A stretch of 64,000 bases of DNA from Pedobacter suwonensis (GCF_900111825.1 NZ_FOJM01000011.1:124001-188000); one strand, 5' to 3'; shown: positions 36,978-45,269, counted from the stretch's first letter. Numbers and translations: made by a program. Notes: a model not told the origin generated them from the sequence alone.

Positions 36978-37058
36978 AAGAGACGTGAGACACTAGATAT
37001 GAGATGTGAGAGAGACTTAGTCTCAAATCTCATATCTCTCATCTCCAATCTAAAAAAA
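36978..37058. repeat. GAGAT-type imperfect inverted repeat between atpD and atpC
   Basis: The 81-base gap contains AGATATGAGATGTGAGAG and, after GACTTAGTCTC, an inverted counterpart AAATCTCATATCTCTCATCTC. It can form a long hairpin inside the atpDC message. The stretch is lower in complexity than its surroundings. Confidence 0.5.
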
Positions 37059-37304
37059 ATGAATTTAGAAATATTAACTCCAGATAAAAAAGTTTTCGAA
37101 GGCGAAGTAACAGCAGTTACGGTTCCTGGTACTTTAGGTTCTTTTCAGATTTTAAGAGACCATGCAGCTATCATCTCAACTTTGGAAGATGGAGAAGTGA
37201 TTATTAAAGCAAATAAAACCGATGAGCAACGCTTCTTTATCAAAGGCGGTGTAGTTGAAGCTATCCACAACAAAATCGTGGTTTTAGCCGAAGGTATCGC
37301 TTAA
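37059..37304 (+). CDS. atpC: F1F0 ATP synthase subunit epsilon, short form
   Basis: An 81-residue protein matching the N-terminal beta-sandwich of the epsilon subunit (MNLEILTPDKKVFEGEV, then LGSFQILRDHAAIISTL and GGVVEAIHNKIVVLAE). The C-terminal helical hairpin of the roughly 135-residue E. coli subunit, which inhibits ATP hydrolysis, is absent. The ATG at 37059 fits the conserved N-terminus. It forms the gamma-epsilon stalk foot. It follows atpD by 81 bases that hold a repeat, and ends ahead of a strong terminator. Confidence 0.95.
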   Translation: MNLEILTPDKKVFEGEVTAVTVPGTLGSFQILRDHAAIISTLEDGEVIIKANKTDEQRFFIKGGVVEAIHNKIVVLAEGIA

Positions 37305-37326
37305 TCAAAATAATCAACTCATTTGG

Positions 37327-37361
37327 AAAGCCTTCTGATTTAAAATCAGAAGGCTTTTTTT
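37327..37361 (+). terminator. Terminator after atpC
   Basis: A 15-bp perfect stem (37327-37341 with 37343-37357) around a single-base loop, closing in practice as a slightly shorter stem with a larger loop, followed by seven T. It lies 22 bases after the atpC stop. Confidence 0.9.
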
Positions 37362-37814
37362 ATTATTTTATTTTCGAAATCTTGTACCGAATAACCCTCA
37401 ACCGGTTTAACTAACGCGGTCATCGTGCTAAACTTGTTCAGCATCCTTCTTGTTAAATAGATCCTGAAATGGTACAATAGCCATGAGATCAGGATAGATC
37501 CTGTTATAAAGATGTAACAAGTAGTAAATACCTATAATAACCTTTTGTCTTCCTAAGTGGTAACTGCAATTTTTCGTTGTTATTTCGTGACTAAACAACT
37601 CCAAATTTTCAATTTTTAACGCACTTCTACTCATTTTAGGCAGAAAATCAGAAAATTTATAATGCAAGCATAACAAACAGACCATATACCGTTTTGATAT
37701 TTGGTCTACAACGGTCGGCATTAAATCACTAATTACACATAAATTAAGAATTATGTTTTGATTTTAACAAAAATTAAGAAATTATATTCCGATTTAACTT
37801 TTTTTTGATTTCTC
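37362..37814. other. Gene-free interval between atpC and the ilv leader
   Basis: About 450 bases with no gene I can support. A half REP element (CTAAACTTGTTCAGCATCC) lies near 37425-37445. A 97-codon minus-strand open frame here resembles no protein I know and begins and ends in this AT-rich filler, so it is not called. Confidence 0.45.
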
Positions 37815-37845
37815 TTGCATATTAATGAACCAAAAACTAAATTGG
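37815..37845 (+). promoter_or_regulatory. Candidate promoter of the ilvE leader
   Basis: TTG at 37815-37817 and TAAATTGG at 37838-37845 are 20 bases apart. The second box differs from TAnnTTTG at one position. Transcription would start around 37852, about 15 bases before the leader peptide start codon. Confidence 0.45.
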
Positions 37846-37867
37846 TTTTATAAACAATAAGATAATC

Positions 37868-38002
37868 ATGACGATTGAAAATCACACCTTTAACCCAAAA
37901 ACATTAGCAGCAACAGTTGTCAGCGTGGTGTTGTTTCCTGTCATTTTACTTAACCTTCTACTCCTAAATATTTTAGGCAAGAAGCGGACGCAGTTTAAAT
38001 AG
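37868..38002 (+). CDS. Leader peptide of the ilvE attenuator
   Basis: A 44-codon frame from an ATG at 37868 to TAG at 38000-38002. Residues 17-36 contain 15 Val, Ile or Leu codons out of 20, a density found in leader peptides of branched-chain amino acid operons. It ends 23 bases before a strong intrinsic terminator and 77 bases before ilvE. Codons 40-41 (CGG ACG) contain GGACGC, which can pair with the left arm of the terminator. Stalling on the Val/Leu/Ile run would leave this segment free and so prevent termination; completed translation to the stop codon would cover it and allow termination. The product itself probably has no other function. Confidence 0.8.
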   Translation: MTIENHTFNPKTLAATVVSVVLFPVILLNLLLLNILGKKRTQFK

Positions 38003-38057
38003 ATTTTAATAAACTAAATATATCTAAAGCGTCCCGAACAAACGGGACGCTTTTTTT
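37986..38057 (+). promoter_or_regulatory. Attenuator: antiterminator and terminator before ilvE
   Basis: The terminator is an 11-bp stem (38026-38036 with 38043-38053), a 6-base loop and seven T at 38051-38057. GGACGC at 37986-37991, inside the leader peptide gene, is complementary to GCGTCC at 38029-38034, and TTT at 37994-37996 can add pairs with AAA at 38026-38028 after a two-base bulge. The two structures exclude each other. Confidence 0.8.
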
Positions 38058-38079
38058 AAATAACAAAATAGAGAGTATT

Positions 38080-38970
38080 ATGAAATACTACAATTCTAAT
38101 ACGATTATTTACCTTGACGGAGCTTTTGAAAAAGCTGTAAATAGCAGTACTGACCTTTACGGCCAATCACTACATTACGGTTATGCCGCGTTCGAGGGTA
38201 TTAGAGCCTATAAAACACATAATGGTAACCGAATTTTCAAAGCTGCGACCCATTTCGACAGGTTGGAGCGTTCTTGTCAGTTGGCAAACATTCCTTTTCC
38301 GTGGGATAAACAGGAGTTAATTGCTGCAACCTATAAATTGCTTCAATTGAACAAGCTGAAAGATGCTTATATACGCCCGCTGGTATTTTGCCACCCTAAC
38401 ATGAAATTAAACGAACCAAGTGGCGTTTCGATTTTAATATGCGCTTGGGAATGGGATGCATATTCGGGTAACAAATTATTAAAATTAACCGTTTCTGATT
38501 ACGAAAGACCAAATCCAAAATCGGTTCCGATGGAAGCAAAATTGAGCGGGAACTATGTTAATTCTATCTTAGCGACTACAGCAGCGAACATTAAAGGTTA
38601 TGATGAAGCATTGCTTTTAGATATGCATGGTTTTGTTGCTGAAGCATCTGGCGCAAATATATTCCTCGAAAAAGATGGCAAATTATATACCCCATCGCCA
38701 GGCAATATTTTACCCGGTATTACCAGAGCAACAGTTAAAGAACTTTGCAACGTTTTGGATATAGAATGTGTGGAGAAAAAGCTAACCACAGAAGACCTTA
38801 AAAAGGCCGACAGTGCTTTTTTATGTGGAACAGCAACCGAAATAGCAGGCATTGCCTCTATCGATGATATTGTTTATCGCCCATTATGGAGAGAATCTAT
38901 CGGTTATACCATACAGCGTGCTTATAAAAACCTGGTGCTCGAAAAAGTAAATTATGAAGTGATCATTTAA
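38080..38970 (+). CDS. ilvE: Branched-chain amino acid aminotransferase
   Basis: A 296-residue class IV PLP enzyme that makes the last step to valine, isoleucine and leucine from their keto acids, with glutamate as donor. The PLP lysine is Lys154 in MEAKLSGNYVNS. The N-terminal signature LHYGYAAFEGIRAY and the GFVAEASGANIF and SPGNILPGITRATV motifs are all present. Length and motifs agree with the IlvE family. It is the first structural gene after a leader-peptide attenuator and 116 bases before a methyltransferase gene. No Shine-Dalgarno sequence is seen, as usual in this phylum. Confidence 0.96.
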   Translation: MKYYNSNTIIYLDGAFEKAVNSSTDLYGQSLHYGYAAFEGIRAYKTHNGNRIFKAATHFDRLERSCQLANIPFPWDKQELIAATYKLLQLNKLKDAYIRPLVFCHPNMKLNEPSGVSILICAWEWDAYSGNKLLKLTVSDYERPNPKSVPMEAKLSGNYVNSILATTAANIKGYDEALLLDMHGFVAEASGANIFLEKDGKLYTPSPGNILPGITRATVKELCNVLDIECVEKKLTTEDLKKADSAFLCGTATEIAGIASIDDIVYRPLWRESIGYTIQRAYKNLVLEKVNYEVII

Positions 38971-39086
38971 ATGGGCTGATAGCTCAGCGCCAAATGGCTA
39001 ATAACAGATTAGCATAAATGCTATTAACCAAATGACCGTGAATAAGCAGCAAAAAAATTGAAATAATAACGAGCAACCAATAACAG

Positions 39087-39665
39087 ATGACGGAAGAAAT
39101 CAATCAAAATTATCCAAAGGCATACCAGCAGATCAATACGGCTACTATGGCATCAGGATTTAACATGGCTTCGGACGTATTAACCTGTTCTTTGCTTAAG
39201 ACACTTGCAGCGTCTAAACCTTCCGGCAGTTTTCTTGAACTTGGCACCGGAACCGGTTTATCAACAGCCTGGATATTGGACGGTTTAGATGAACAAAGTA
39301 CTTTGATATCAATAGATCACGATGCTAAATTTTTAGCAATTGCAAAAGATTATCTTGGCGATGATGATCGTTTAACCTTAGTGAATACTGATGGTGCAGA
39401 GTGGTTTAAAGAAAACGAAGGCAAAAAATTCGATTACATATTTGCAGATACCTGGCATGGAAAATATTTGCTTTTAGATGAAGCGATTGCCATGCTCAAC
39501 AAAGGTGGCCTTTATATAATTGATGATATGTTACCTCAACAAAATTGGCCTGACGGTCACCAGGAAAAAGCCAATAAGTTGATTAAGGATTTGGAATCCC
39601 GTGATGATTTACACTTAACCAAACAAGTTTGGGCAACAGGAATCGTAATCGGGGTAAAAAAATAG
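39087..39665 (+). CDS. Class I SAM-dependent methyltransferase (O-methyltransferase type)
   Basis: A 192-residue soluble protein with the SAM-binding motif FLELGTGTGLSTAWIL (about 50-65), an acidic residue after the second strand in LISIDHD, and the motif DYIFADTWHGKYLLLDEA. The pattern resembles the catechol O-methyltransferase-like family (Methyltransf_24). The substrate is unknown. It lies between ilvE and the ilvD leader, and its message may end at the ilvD attenuator terminator. It has no evident part in branched-chain amino acid synthesis. Confidence 0.85.
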   Translation: MTEEINQNYPKAYQQINTATMASGFNMASDVLTCSLLKTLAASKPSGSFLELGTGTGLSTAWILDGLDEQSTLISIDHDAKFLAIAKDYLGDDDRLTLVNTDGAEWFKENEGKKFDYIFADTWHGKYLLLDEAIAMLNKGGLYIIDDMLPQQNWPDGHQEKANKLIKDLESRDDLHLTKQVWATGIVIGVKK

Positions 39666-39684
39666 GGTAATATGTAAATAGTTC

Positions 39685-39714
39685 TTTGCATTTTTAAAGA
39701 AGTTAGTATGTTTG
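39685..39714 (+). promoter_or_regulatory. Promoter of the ilvD leader
   Basis: TTTG at 39685-39688 and TATGTTTG at 39707-39714 are separated by 18 bases, a perfect match to both boxes of the Bacteroidota housekeeping promoter. The predicted transcription start near 39721 leaves about ten bases before the leader peptide start codon. Confidence 0.75.
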
Positions 39715-39730
39715 TAGTTCAGTCGACGAC

Positions 39731-39808
39731 ATGAATATTAATACAAACATTATTAGCAACCTTATTATTGTCATTTCTAAAAAAAGAGGTGGAAATCGTT
39801 GCGTATAA
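39731..39808 (+). CDS. Leader peptide of the ilvD attenuator
   Basis: A 25-codon frame from ATG at 39731 to TAA at 39806-39808. Residues 7-15 contain seven Ile, Leu or Val codons out of nine, mainly ATT (Ile). It lies directly behind a perfect promoter match and 21 bases before a terminator. Codons 19-21 (AGA GGT GGA) contain the GAGGTGG segment that can pair with the terminator's left arm. The layout repeats that in front of ilvE, but the sequence is unrelated and the codon bias is toward isoleucine rather than leucine and valine. Confidence 0.8.
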   Translation: MNINTNIISNLIIVISKKRGGNRCV

Positions 39809-39862
39809 TATAAAAATATACCCTTATCGAAACCGCCTCCTAAAAGAGGCGGTTTTTTTTTT
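39786..39862 (+). promoter_or_regulatory. Attenuator: antiterminator and terminator before ilvD
   Basis: The terminator is a 10-bp stem (39830-39839 with 39846-39855), a 6-base loop and ten T at 39853-39862. GAGGTGG at 39786-39792 is complementary to CCGCCTC at 39833-39839 (seven pairs, one G-T), so it competes for the left arm of the terminator. It follows directly after the Ile-rich codon run. Confidence 0.82.
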
Positions 39863-39909
39863 GCCTCAAAAGAATACAACTAACAGAACCAGAATATACA
39901 TTTTAAACA

Positions 39910-41592
39910 ATGAGCGAATTAAACAAGTACAGTAAAACATTTACACAAGATCCAACACAACCTGCTGCTCAGGCAATGCTTTACGGCATCGGTTTAACCG
40001 ATGCGGATATGGCTAAAGCGCAGGTAGGTATTGCAAGTATGGGCTATGATGGTAACACCTGCAACATGCATTTGAACGACCTTGCAAAAGAGGTCAAAGC
40101 AGGGGTCTGGAAAAATGATTTAGTGGGCTTGGTTTTTAATACCATTGGTGTAAGCGACGGAATGAGCAACGGTACGGATGGTATGCGCTACTCATTGGTT
40201 AGCCGCGATGTAATTGCCGATAGTATCGAAACCATTTGCGGCGGACAGTATTATGATGGCATCATTTCCATTCCTGGATGCGATAAAAATATGCCGGGCG
40301 CCATTATGGCCATGGCGCGGTTAAATCGCCCGTCTATTATGGTTTACGGTGGTACAATTGCTCCAGGCCATTATAAAGGTGAAGAATTAAATATTGTTTC
40401 GGCATTCGAGGCACTAGGACAAAAAATCTGCGGTAATCTTTCTGATGAAGATTATCAGGGAATCATCAAACATACTTGCCCGGGTGCAGGCGCTTGCGGC
40501 GGCATGTATACCGCCAATACCATGGCTTCAGCAATTGAGGCTTTAGGTATGAGTTTACCTTATTCTTCTTCAAATCCGGCCACAAGCCCGGAGAAAAAGC
40601 AAGAATGTTTAGATGCAGGTAAATACATTAGGATTTTACTGGAGAAAGATATCAAACCATCTGATATCATGACCAGAAAAGCATTCGAAAATGCCATCCG
40701 TTCCATTATCATTTTAGGTGGAAGTACCAATGCGGTATTGCACTTTATCGCTATGGGTAAGGCTATCGGTGTAGAAATTACACAGGATGATTTCCAACGC
40801 ATGAGTGATGTAACACCGGTACTGGCCGATTTTAAACCTAGCGGAAAATATTTAATGCAGGATTTACACCAATATGGCGGTATCCCTGCGGTATTAAAAT
40901 ATTTGCTGAATGAAGGTCTGCTCCATGGCGATTGTTTAACCGTAACTGGTAAAACAGTGGCTGAAAATCTTGCTGATGTGAAATCGATTATGGATTACGA
41001 CCAGAAAATCGTTCAAAAATTAAGTGAACCGATCAAAGCAACCGGCCACCTGCAGATTCTTTATGGTAACCTGGCCGAAAAAGGTTCGGTAGCTAAAATA
41101 AGCGGTAAAGAAGGCGAAAAATTTGAAGGCCCTGCACGCGTTTTTGATGGCGAGCACGATTTAATTGCCGGTATCTCGAGCGGCCGTGTAAAACCTGGCG
41201 ATGTAATCGTAATAAAAAACGCTGGTCCGGTTGGTGCTCCAGGCATGCCAGAAATGTTAAAGCCAACCTCAGCCATTATCGGCGCAGGCCTGGGTAAATC
41301 GGTAGCTTTAATTACCGATGGGCGTTTCTCTGGTGGCACACATGGTTTCGTGGTTGGCCACATTACACCTGAATCTTACAAAGGCGGCTTAATCGGCCTG
41401 GTCGAAGATGAAGACCCGATTTTAATCGATGCTGTAAATAACATCATCAACCTGCAGATTAGCGATGAAATAATTGCTGAACGTAGAAAAAAATATGTAC
41501 AGCCAGAATTGAAAGTTACAAAAGGTGTACTATATAAATATGCAAAAACAGTTTCAGACGCAGCAAGTGGTTGCGTAACTGACGAATATTAA
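39910..41592 (+). CDS. ilvD: Dihydroxy-acid dehydratase
   Basis: A 560-residue iron-sulfur enzyme that dehydrates dihydroxyisovalerate and dihydroxymethylvalerate to the keto acids of valine and isoleucine. Cluster-binding cysteines are Cys124 in GCDKNMPGA and Cys196 in [14 protein letters not shown]; a third Cys in GNTCNMHL near residue 49 resembles the [2Fe-2S] type. The C-terminal [18 protein letters not shown] motif is present. Length fits the family. It is controlled by the preceding leader attenuator and followed 45 bases later by an ORF6N gene. Confidence 0.97.
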   Translation: MSELNKYSKTFTQDPTQPAAQAMLYGIGLTDADMAKAQVGIASMGYDGNTCNMHLNDLAKEVKAGVWKNDLVGLVFNTIGVSDGMSNGTDGMRYSLVSRDVIADSIETICGGQYYDGIISIPGCDKNMPGAIMAMARLNRPSIMVYGGTIAPGHYKGEELNIVSAFEALGQKICGNLSDEDYQGIIKHTCPGAGACGGMYTANTMASAIEALGMSLPYSSSNPATSPEKKQECLDAGKYIRILLEKDIKPSDIMTRKAFENAIRSIIILGGSTNAVLHFIAMGKAIGVEITQDDFQRMSDVTPVLADFKPSGKYLMQDLHQYGGIPAVLKYLLNEGLLHGDCLTVTGKTVAENLADVKSIMDYDQKIVQKLSEPIKATGHLQILYGNLAEKGSVAKISGKEGEKFEGPARVFDGEHDLIAGISSGRVKPGDVIVIKNAGPVGAPGMPEMLKPTSAIIGAGLGKSVALITDGRFSGGTHGFVVGHITPESYKGGLIGLVEDEDPILIDAVNNIINLQISDEIIAERRKKYVQPELKVTKGVLYKYAKTVSDAASGCVTDEY

Positions 41593-41637
41593 ATCAAAAA
41601 TCATCCCTGGATTAATTGATTACTAAAAAAACAGATT

Positions 41638-42222
41638 ATGCAAATAATTAAAAGTATTCAGAATAGGATTTATGAAATCCGGGGAGAAAGAGTCATGCTC
41701 GATTTTGATCTGGCAGCACTTTATGAAGTTGAAACGAAAGCGCTTAATCAGTCAGTAAAACGTAACATAAAGCGTTTTCCGGATGATTTTATGTTTCGGC
41801 TCACTACAGTTGAATGGGAAAGTATCCGGTCACAAATTGTGACCACATTCGAGGAAGTTAATTCATCATCACAGATTAAAGTGATGAACCGGTCACAAAT
41901 TGTGACCGGTTTACAAAAACACAGAGGAACTATCCCCAATGCCTTTACAGAACAAGGTGTAGCCATGCTAAGTGGAGTTTTAAAGAGCGATAAAGCCATT
42001 AACATGAACATCGCCATTATGAGGGCTTTCGTGGATGTCCGTAAAATATTGCTGAAACAAAGCAACATTAATGAACAATTAACCGAGATTAAAGAACGGA
42101 TCGGGGAACATGATGTTCAGCTGAACGAACTTTATGATGCTATGGAAAACTTAATTGATGAGAAAATTGCTCAATTCAAGTGGAAAGACAGGGAAAGAAT
42201 AGGGTTTAAAATTAAAGAATAA
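41638..42222 (+). CDS. ORF6N-domain DNA-binding protein
   Basis: A 194-residue protein with an N-terminal ORF6N domain (about 8-95: IYEIRGERVMLDFDLAALYEVETKALNQSVKRN, FPDDFMFRLT), followed by the typical AFTEQGVAMLSGVLKSDKAI and a helical C-terminal region. ORF6N/KilA-N-type proteins are frequent in phages and mobile elements and bind DNA. Here it sits inside the ilv operon between ilvD and ilvB. Between the domain and the AFTEQG motif is an extra stretch in which RSQIVT occurs twice; at DNA level this gives two identical 17-base palindromes. Its role in the operon is unknown; autoregulation or hitchhiking are both possible. Confidence 0.85.
   Translation: MQIIKSIQNRIYEIRGERVMLDFDLAALYEVETKALNQSVKRNIKRFPDDFMFRLTTVEWESIRSQIVTTFEEVNSSSQIKVMNRSQIVTGLQKHRGTIPNAFTEQGVAMLSGVLKSDKAINMNIAIMRAFVDVRKILLKQSNINEQLTEIKERIGEHDVQLNELYDAMENLIDEKIAQFKWKDRERIGFKIKE
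41828..41907. repeat. Two identical 17-bp palindromes inside the ORF6N gene
   Basis: GGTCACAAATTGTGACC occurs at 41828-41844 and again at 41891-41907, 63 bases apart (21 codons, the same frame), and both encode part of RSQIVT. The second copy extends to a 23-base palindrome (ACCGGTCACAAA and its mirror). The form is that of an operator pair; the coding constraint offers an alternative explanation. Confidence 0.6.
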
Positions 42223-42243
42223 TAGAACCGCAAAAACATAACT

Positions 42244-43995
42244 ATGGAAACTGCACAAGAAACAATGCAACAAACCGAGACGAAAGCAGAAACCTCAAAA
42301 ACCTTATTTAAAGGTACGGGCTCTCAGGTATTGTTGAATGGATTAATTGAAGAAGGTGTTACCACCATTTTCGGTTATCCTGGAGGGGCAATCATGCCTA
42401 TTTATGATGCTCTTTATGATTATGCCGGTAAATTAGAACATATATTGGTTCGCCATGAGCAAGGTGGTATACACGCCGCACAGGGTTTTGCACGTGCAAG
42501 CGGCAAAGTAGGTGTTTGTTTTGCCACCAGCGGACCCGGCGCAACCAACCTGGTTACTGGCCTGGCTGATGCACAAATTGACAGTACGCCATTGGTATGT
42601 ATAACAGGTCAGGTATTTGCCCATTTATTGGGAACAGATGCTTTCCAGGAAACCGACGTAATCAACATTACTACACCAGTTACCAAATGGAACTATCAGG
42701 TTACCGATGCCAAAGAAATTCAGGAGGTTTTGGCCAAAGCCTTTTACATTGCTAAAAGTGGCAGACCAGGTCCGGTTTTAATTGACATTACCAAAAATGC
42801 ACAGTTACAGCTTGAGGAATTCCCCGAATACGTAAAATGCAACCATATCCGCAGTTATCGCCCGAAACCAAAAGTTAGGGTTGAATATATTGAGCAGGCC
42901 GCTGAATTGATTAACGCCGCTAAAAAACCCTTTGTATTGTTTGGTCAAGGCGTTATTTTAGGCAAAGCTGAAAAAGAGTTTAAAGCCTTTATCGAAAAAA
43001 CAGGCATCCCTTCTGCCTGGACCATCATGGGCGAAAGTGCCATCCCAACTGCTCACCCTTTAAATGTAGGTATGTTGGGTATGCATGGTAATTACGGTCC
43101 GAATGTTTTAACCAACGAAGCGGATGTAATTATCGCCATTGGTATGCGATTTGATGACCGCGTAACCGGCCGTTTAGATAAATATGCCAAACAGGCCAAA
43201 ATTGTTCATTTAGATATCGATCCTGCTGAAATTGATAAAAACGTTAAAGCTGAAGTAGGTGTTTGGGGCGATTGTAAGGAAACTTTACCGCTATTAACCA
43301 ATTTGGTTAATGAAAACAAACATGAAGATTGGTTAGCTAAGTTCAGACAATACAACCAACAAGAAATAGACCAGGTAATTACACCAGAACTTTATCCTGC
43401 TGGCGATGAAATGACCATGGGTGAAGTATTACGCAACATCAACGAAATCTGTGGTGGTGAAGCCGTAATTGTTACCGATGTTGGCCAGCATCAAATGGTA
43501 GCTTGCCGTTACGCAACATTCAACAATAGCCGCAGCAATATCACTTCTGGTGGTTTAGGAACAATGGGTTTTGGTTTACCGGCGGCAATCGGCGCTAAAT
43601 ACGGTGCTCCTGAAAAAACGGTTATTGCTATTATTGGTGACGGGGGTTTTCAAATGACTCCTCAGGAATTAGGTACGATTATGCAATTCGGTGCTGCAGT
43701 AAAAATCCTGATCCTGAATAACCGTTTCTTGGGAATGGTTCGTCAATGGCAACAGCTATTTCATGATAAACGTTACTCTTTTGTTAACATCACCAGCCCT
43801 GATTTTGTTGCACTGGCTAAATCTTATTACATCGAGGCAGCCAAAGTTGACGAACGCGCAAACCTCAGAGCAGCATTGGAAACCATGATCAACCACGAAG
43901 GCTCTTACTTACTTGAAGTAATGGTTGGCAGAGAAAACAATGTTTTCCCAATGGTTCCACAGGGAATGAGCGTAAGCGAAATCAGGTTAAAATAA
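42244..43995 (+). CDS. ilvB: Acetolactate synthase large (catalytic) subunit
   Basis: A 583-residue thiamine diphosphate enzyme that condenses pyruvate with pyruvate or 2-ketobutyrate, the first common step of valine and isoleucine synthesis. The ThDP-activating Glu lies in RHEQGGIHAAQGFARASGKVG, the FAD region in IAIGMRFDDRVTG, and the ThDP/Mg motif in GDGGFQMTPQELGT with the following NNRFLGMVRQWQ. It pairs with the small subunit encoded 135 bases downstream. The gap contains a palindromic repeat. Confidence 0.97.
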   Translation: METAQETMQQTETKAETSKTLFKGTGSQVLLNGLIEEGVTTIFGYPGGAIMPIYDALYDYAGKLEHILVRHEQGGIHAAQGFARASGKVGVCFATSGPGATNLVTGLADAQIDSTPLVCITGQVFAHLLGTDAFQETDVINITTPVTKWNYQVTDAKEIQEVLAKAFYIAKSGRPGPVLIDITKNAQLQLEEFPEYVKCNHIRSYRPKPKVRVEYIEQAAELINAAKKPFVLFGQGVILGKAEKEFKAFIEKTGIPSAWTIMGESAIPTAHPLNVGMLGMHGNYGPNVLTNEADVIIAIGMRFDDRVTGRLDKYAKQAKIVHLDIDPAEIDKNVKAEVGVWGDCKETLPLLTNLVNENKHEDWLAKFRQYNQQEIDQVITPELYPAGDEMTMGEVLRNINEICGGEAVIVTDVGQHQMVACRYATFNNSRSNITSGGLGTMGFGLPAAIGAKYGAPEKTVIAIIGDGGFQMTPQELGTIMQFGAAVKILILNNRFLGMVRQWQQLFHDKRYSFVNITSPDFVALAKSYYIEAAKVDERANLRAALETMINHEGSYLLEVMVGRENNVFPMVPQGMSVSEIRLK

Positions 43996-44031
43996 GTTGA
44001 AAGGTAAAAGCTCAAAGACAAAAGCAAACGC

Positions 44032-44113
44032 ATTCGTCATCTCGACTGAAGCGCAGCGAAATGGAGAGATCTCTTTTAACAACAGATTTCTCCAAAAGGT
44101 CGAAATGACGAAT
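44032..44113. repeat. Palindromic repeat between ilvB and ilvN
   Basis: The outer arms ATTCGTCAT.TCGAC and GTCGAAATGACGAAT pair with each other, and the interior has the GAGATCTC and GGAGA..TCTCC pairs. Members of this family (GTCATTTCGAC...) are scattered in related genomes. It lies in the message between the two subunit genes. Confidence 0.6.
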
Positions 44114-44130
44114 AGATAAAAGAAATTATC

Positions 44131-44769
44131 ATGAGTACTGAAAATACATTAGAACATAAAACAACAAAAGCCGACTTTGACGGTAAGCAGGAATATACCA
44201 TTACGGTTTACGCTGAAAACCGCATCGGTTTATTAAACAGGATTGCGATTATTTTCTCGAAAAGAAAAATTAACATCGAAAGCCTTAACACCTCCCCTTC
44301 TGAAATTGATGGCATCCACCGTTTCAACATTGTGATACAGGAAAGCTACGAAGTAGTACGGAAACTGGCACGCCAGATTGAAAAGCAGATCGAAGTACTA
44401 AAAGTTTATTTTAATACAAATGACGAGATCATTTGGCAGGAATTGGCACTTTATAAGGTTTCTACCGATGAGATTGCTGAAAAAGTAACTGTAGAGCGTT
44501 TATTGAGGCAATATGGTGCCAGTGCAGTAGTCATCCGAAAAGATTATACTGTTTTCGCAGTAACTGGTCACCGCGAAGAAACGGATGCATTGGTAAAAGC
44601 TTTAGAACCTTATGAACTGATTGAATTTGTTCGCTCAGCAAGAGTTGCCATTATTAAAGACAGCGCAGGTTTCCATGAAAAGTTAAAAGAATTTGAAGCC
44701 TTTGAACCAGGAGAAGAACTGGTAGAAAACGAATTTTTGGATAAAGGAGAGAAAATTTTTACCATGTAG
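44131..44769 (+). CDS. ilvN: Acetolactate synthase small (regulatory) subunit
   Basis: A 212-residue protein with an N-terminal ACT domain (ITVYAENRIGLLNRIAIIFSKRKINIESL) and a second ACT-like C-terminal part of the small-subunit type (FVRSARVAIIKDS). It activates the large subunit and confers feedback inhibition by valine. It is longer than E. coli IlvH (163 residues) because of a C-terminal extension rich in Glu. Standard operon position after ilvB. Confidence 0.94.
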   Translation: MSTENTLEHKTTKADFDGKQEYTITVYAENRIGLLNRIAIIFSKRKINIESLNTSPSEIDGIHRFNIVIQESYEVVRKLARQIEKQIEVLKVYFNTNDEIIWQELALYKVSTDEIAEKVTVERLLRQYGASAVVIRKDYTVFAVTGHREETDALVKALEPYELIEFVRSARVAIIKDSAGFHEKLKEFEAFEPGEELVENEFLDKGEKIFTM

Positions 44770-44782
44770 CCAACAACAAATC

Positions 44783-44871
44783 CGTCATTGCGAGGAGGAA
44801 CGACGTAGCAATCTTATAGACCAGTTCAAATAGATTGCTTCGGCTCACAGCAATTCAGCCTTGCAATGACG
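44783..44871. repeat. Palindromic CGTCATTGCGAGG-type repeat
   Basis: The outer arms CGTCATTGCGAGG and TTGCAATGACG pair, and AGCAATCT with AGATTGCT form the inner stem. A closely related element lies at 55504-55601. It is placed between ilvN and the glyoxalase-like gene. Confidence 0.7.
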
Positions 44872-44884
44872 AAAAAACAAAAAC

Positions 44885-45262
44885 ATGAAATGCAATAAAG
44901 CCATACCAGTTTTAAGAATATTCGATTACGATAAAGCCATTGAGTTTTATGTGGACTGGCTGGGCTTTAAAATAGACTGGAAACATACTTTCGAAGAAAA
45001 TGCCCCGGTTTATATGCAGATATCACTCAATGGTATCGAATTACATCTAACTCAGCATCATGGCGACTGTTCTCCAGGTGCAAGTGTTTTTGTAGATTGT
45101 ACGGGGCTGAAAGAATTTCATAAAAGCATTATTAATAAAAAATATAAATACAACCGCCCCGGATTGGAAAAAACATTTTACGGAACCTGGGCAGTAACCG
45201 TAAATGATCCGTTTTACAACAAAATAATCTTTAACCAAACTTTAACTGAAGCAGAAAAATAA
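44885..45262 (+). CDS. Glyoxalase/bleomycin-resistance superfamily protein
   Basis: A 125-residue protein of the vicinal oxygen chelate fold. The opening AIPVLRIFDYDKAIEFYVDWLGFKIDWKH and the later GIELHLTQHHGD and TWAVTVNDPFYNKIIF match the bleomycin-resistance-type family. Members bind drugs or act as metalloenzymes; the role of this one is not known. It is followed eight bases later by a DinB gene, so the two are probably cotranscribed. Both interrupt the ilv order between ilvN and ilvC. Confidence 0.85.
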   Translation: MKCNKAIPVLRIFDYDKAIEFYVDWLGFKIDWKHTFEENAPVYMQISLNGIELHLTQHHGDCSPGASVFVDCTGLKEFHKSIINKKYKYNRPGLEKTFYGTWAVTVNDPFYNKIIFNQTLTEAEK

Positions 45263-45269
45263 CAGCAAA

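Noticed and set aside
37428..37721. 97-codon minus-strand open frame between atpC and the ilv leader
   Set aside because: It matches no family I know, its composition is that of the AT-rich spacer, and part of it overlaps a half REP element.
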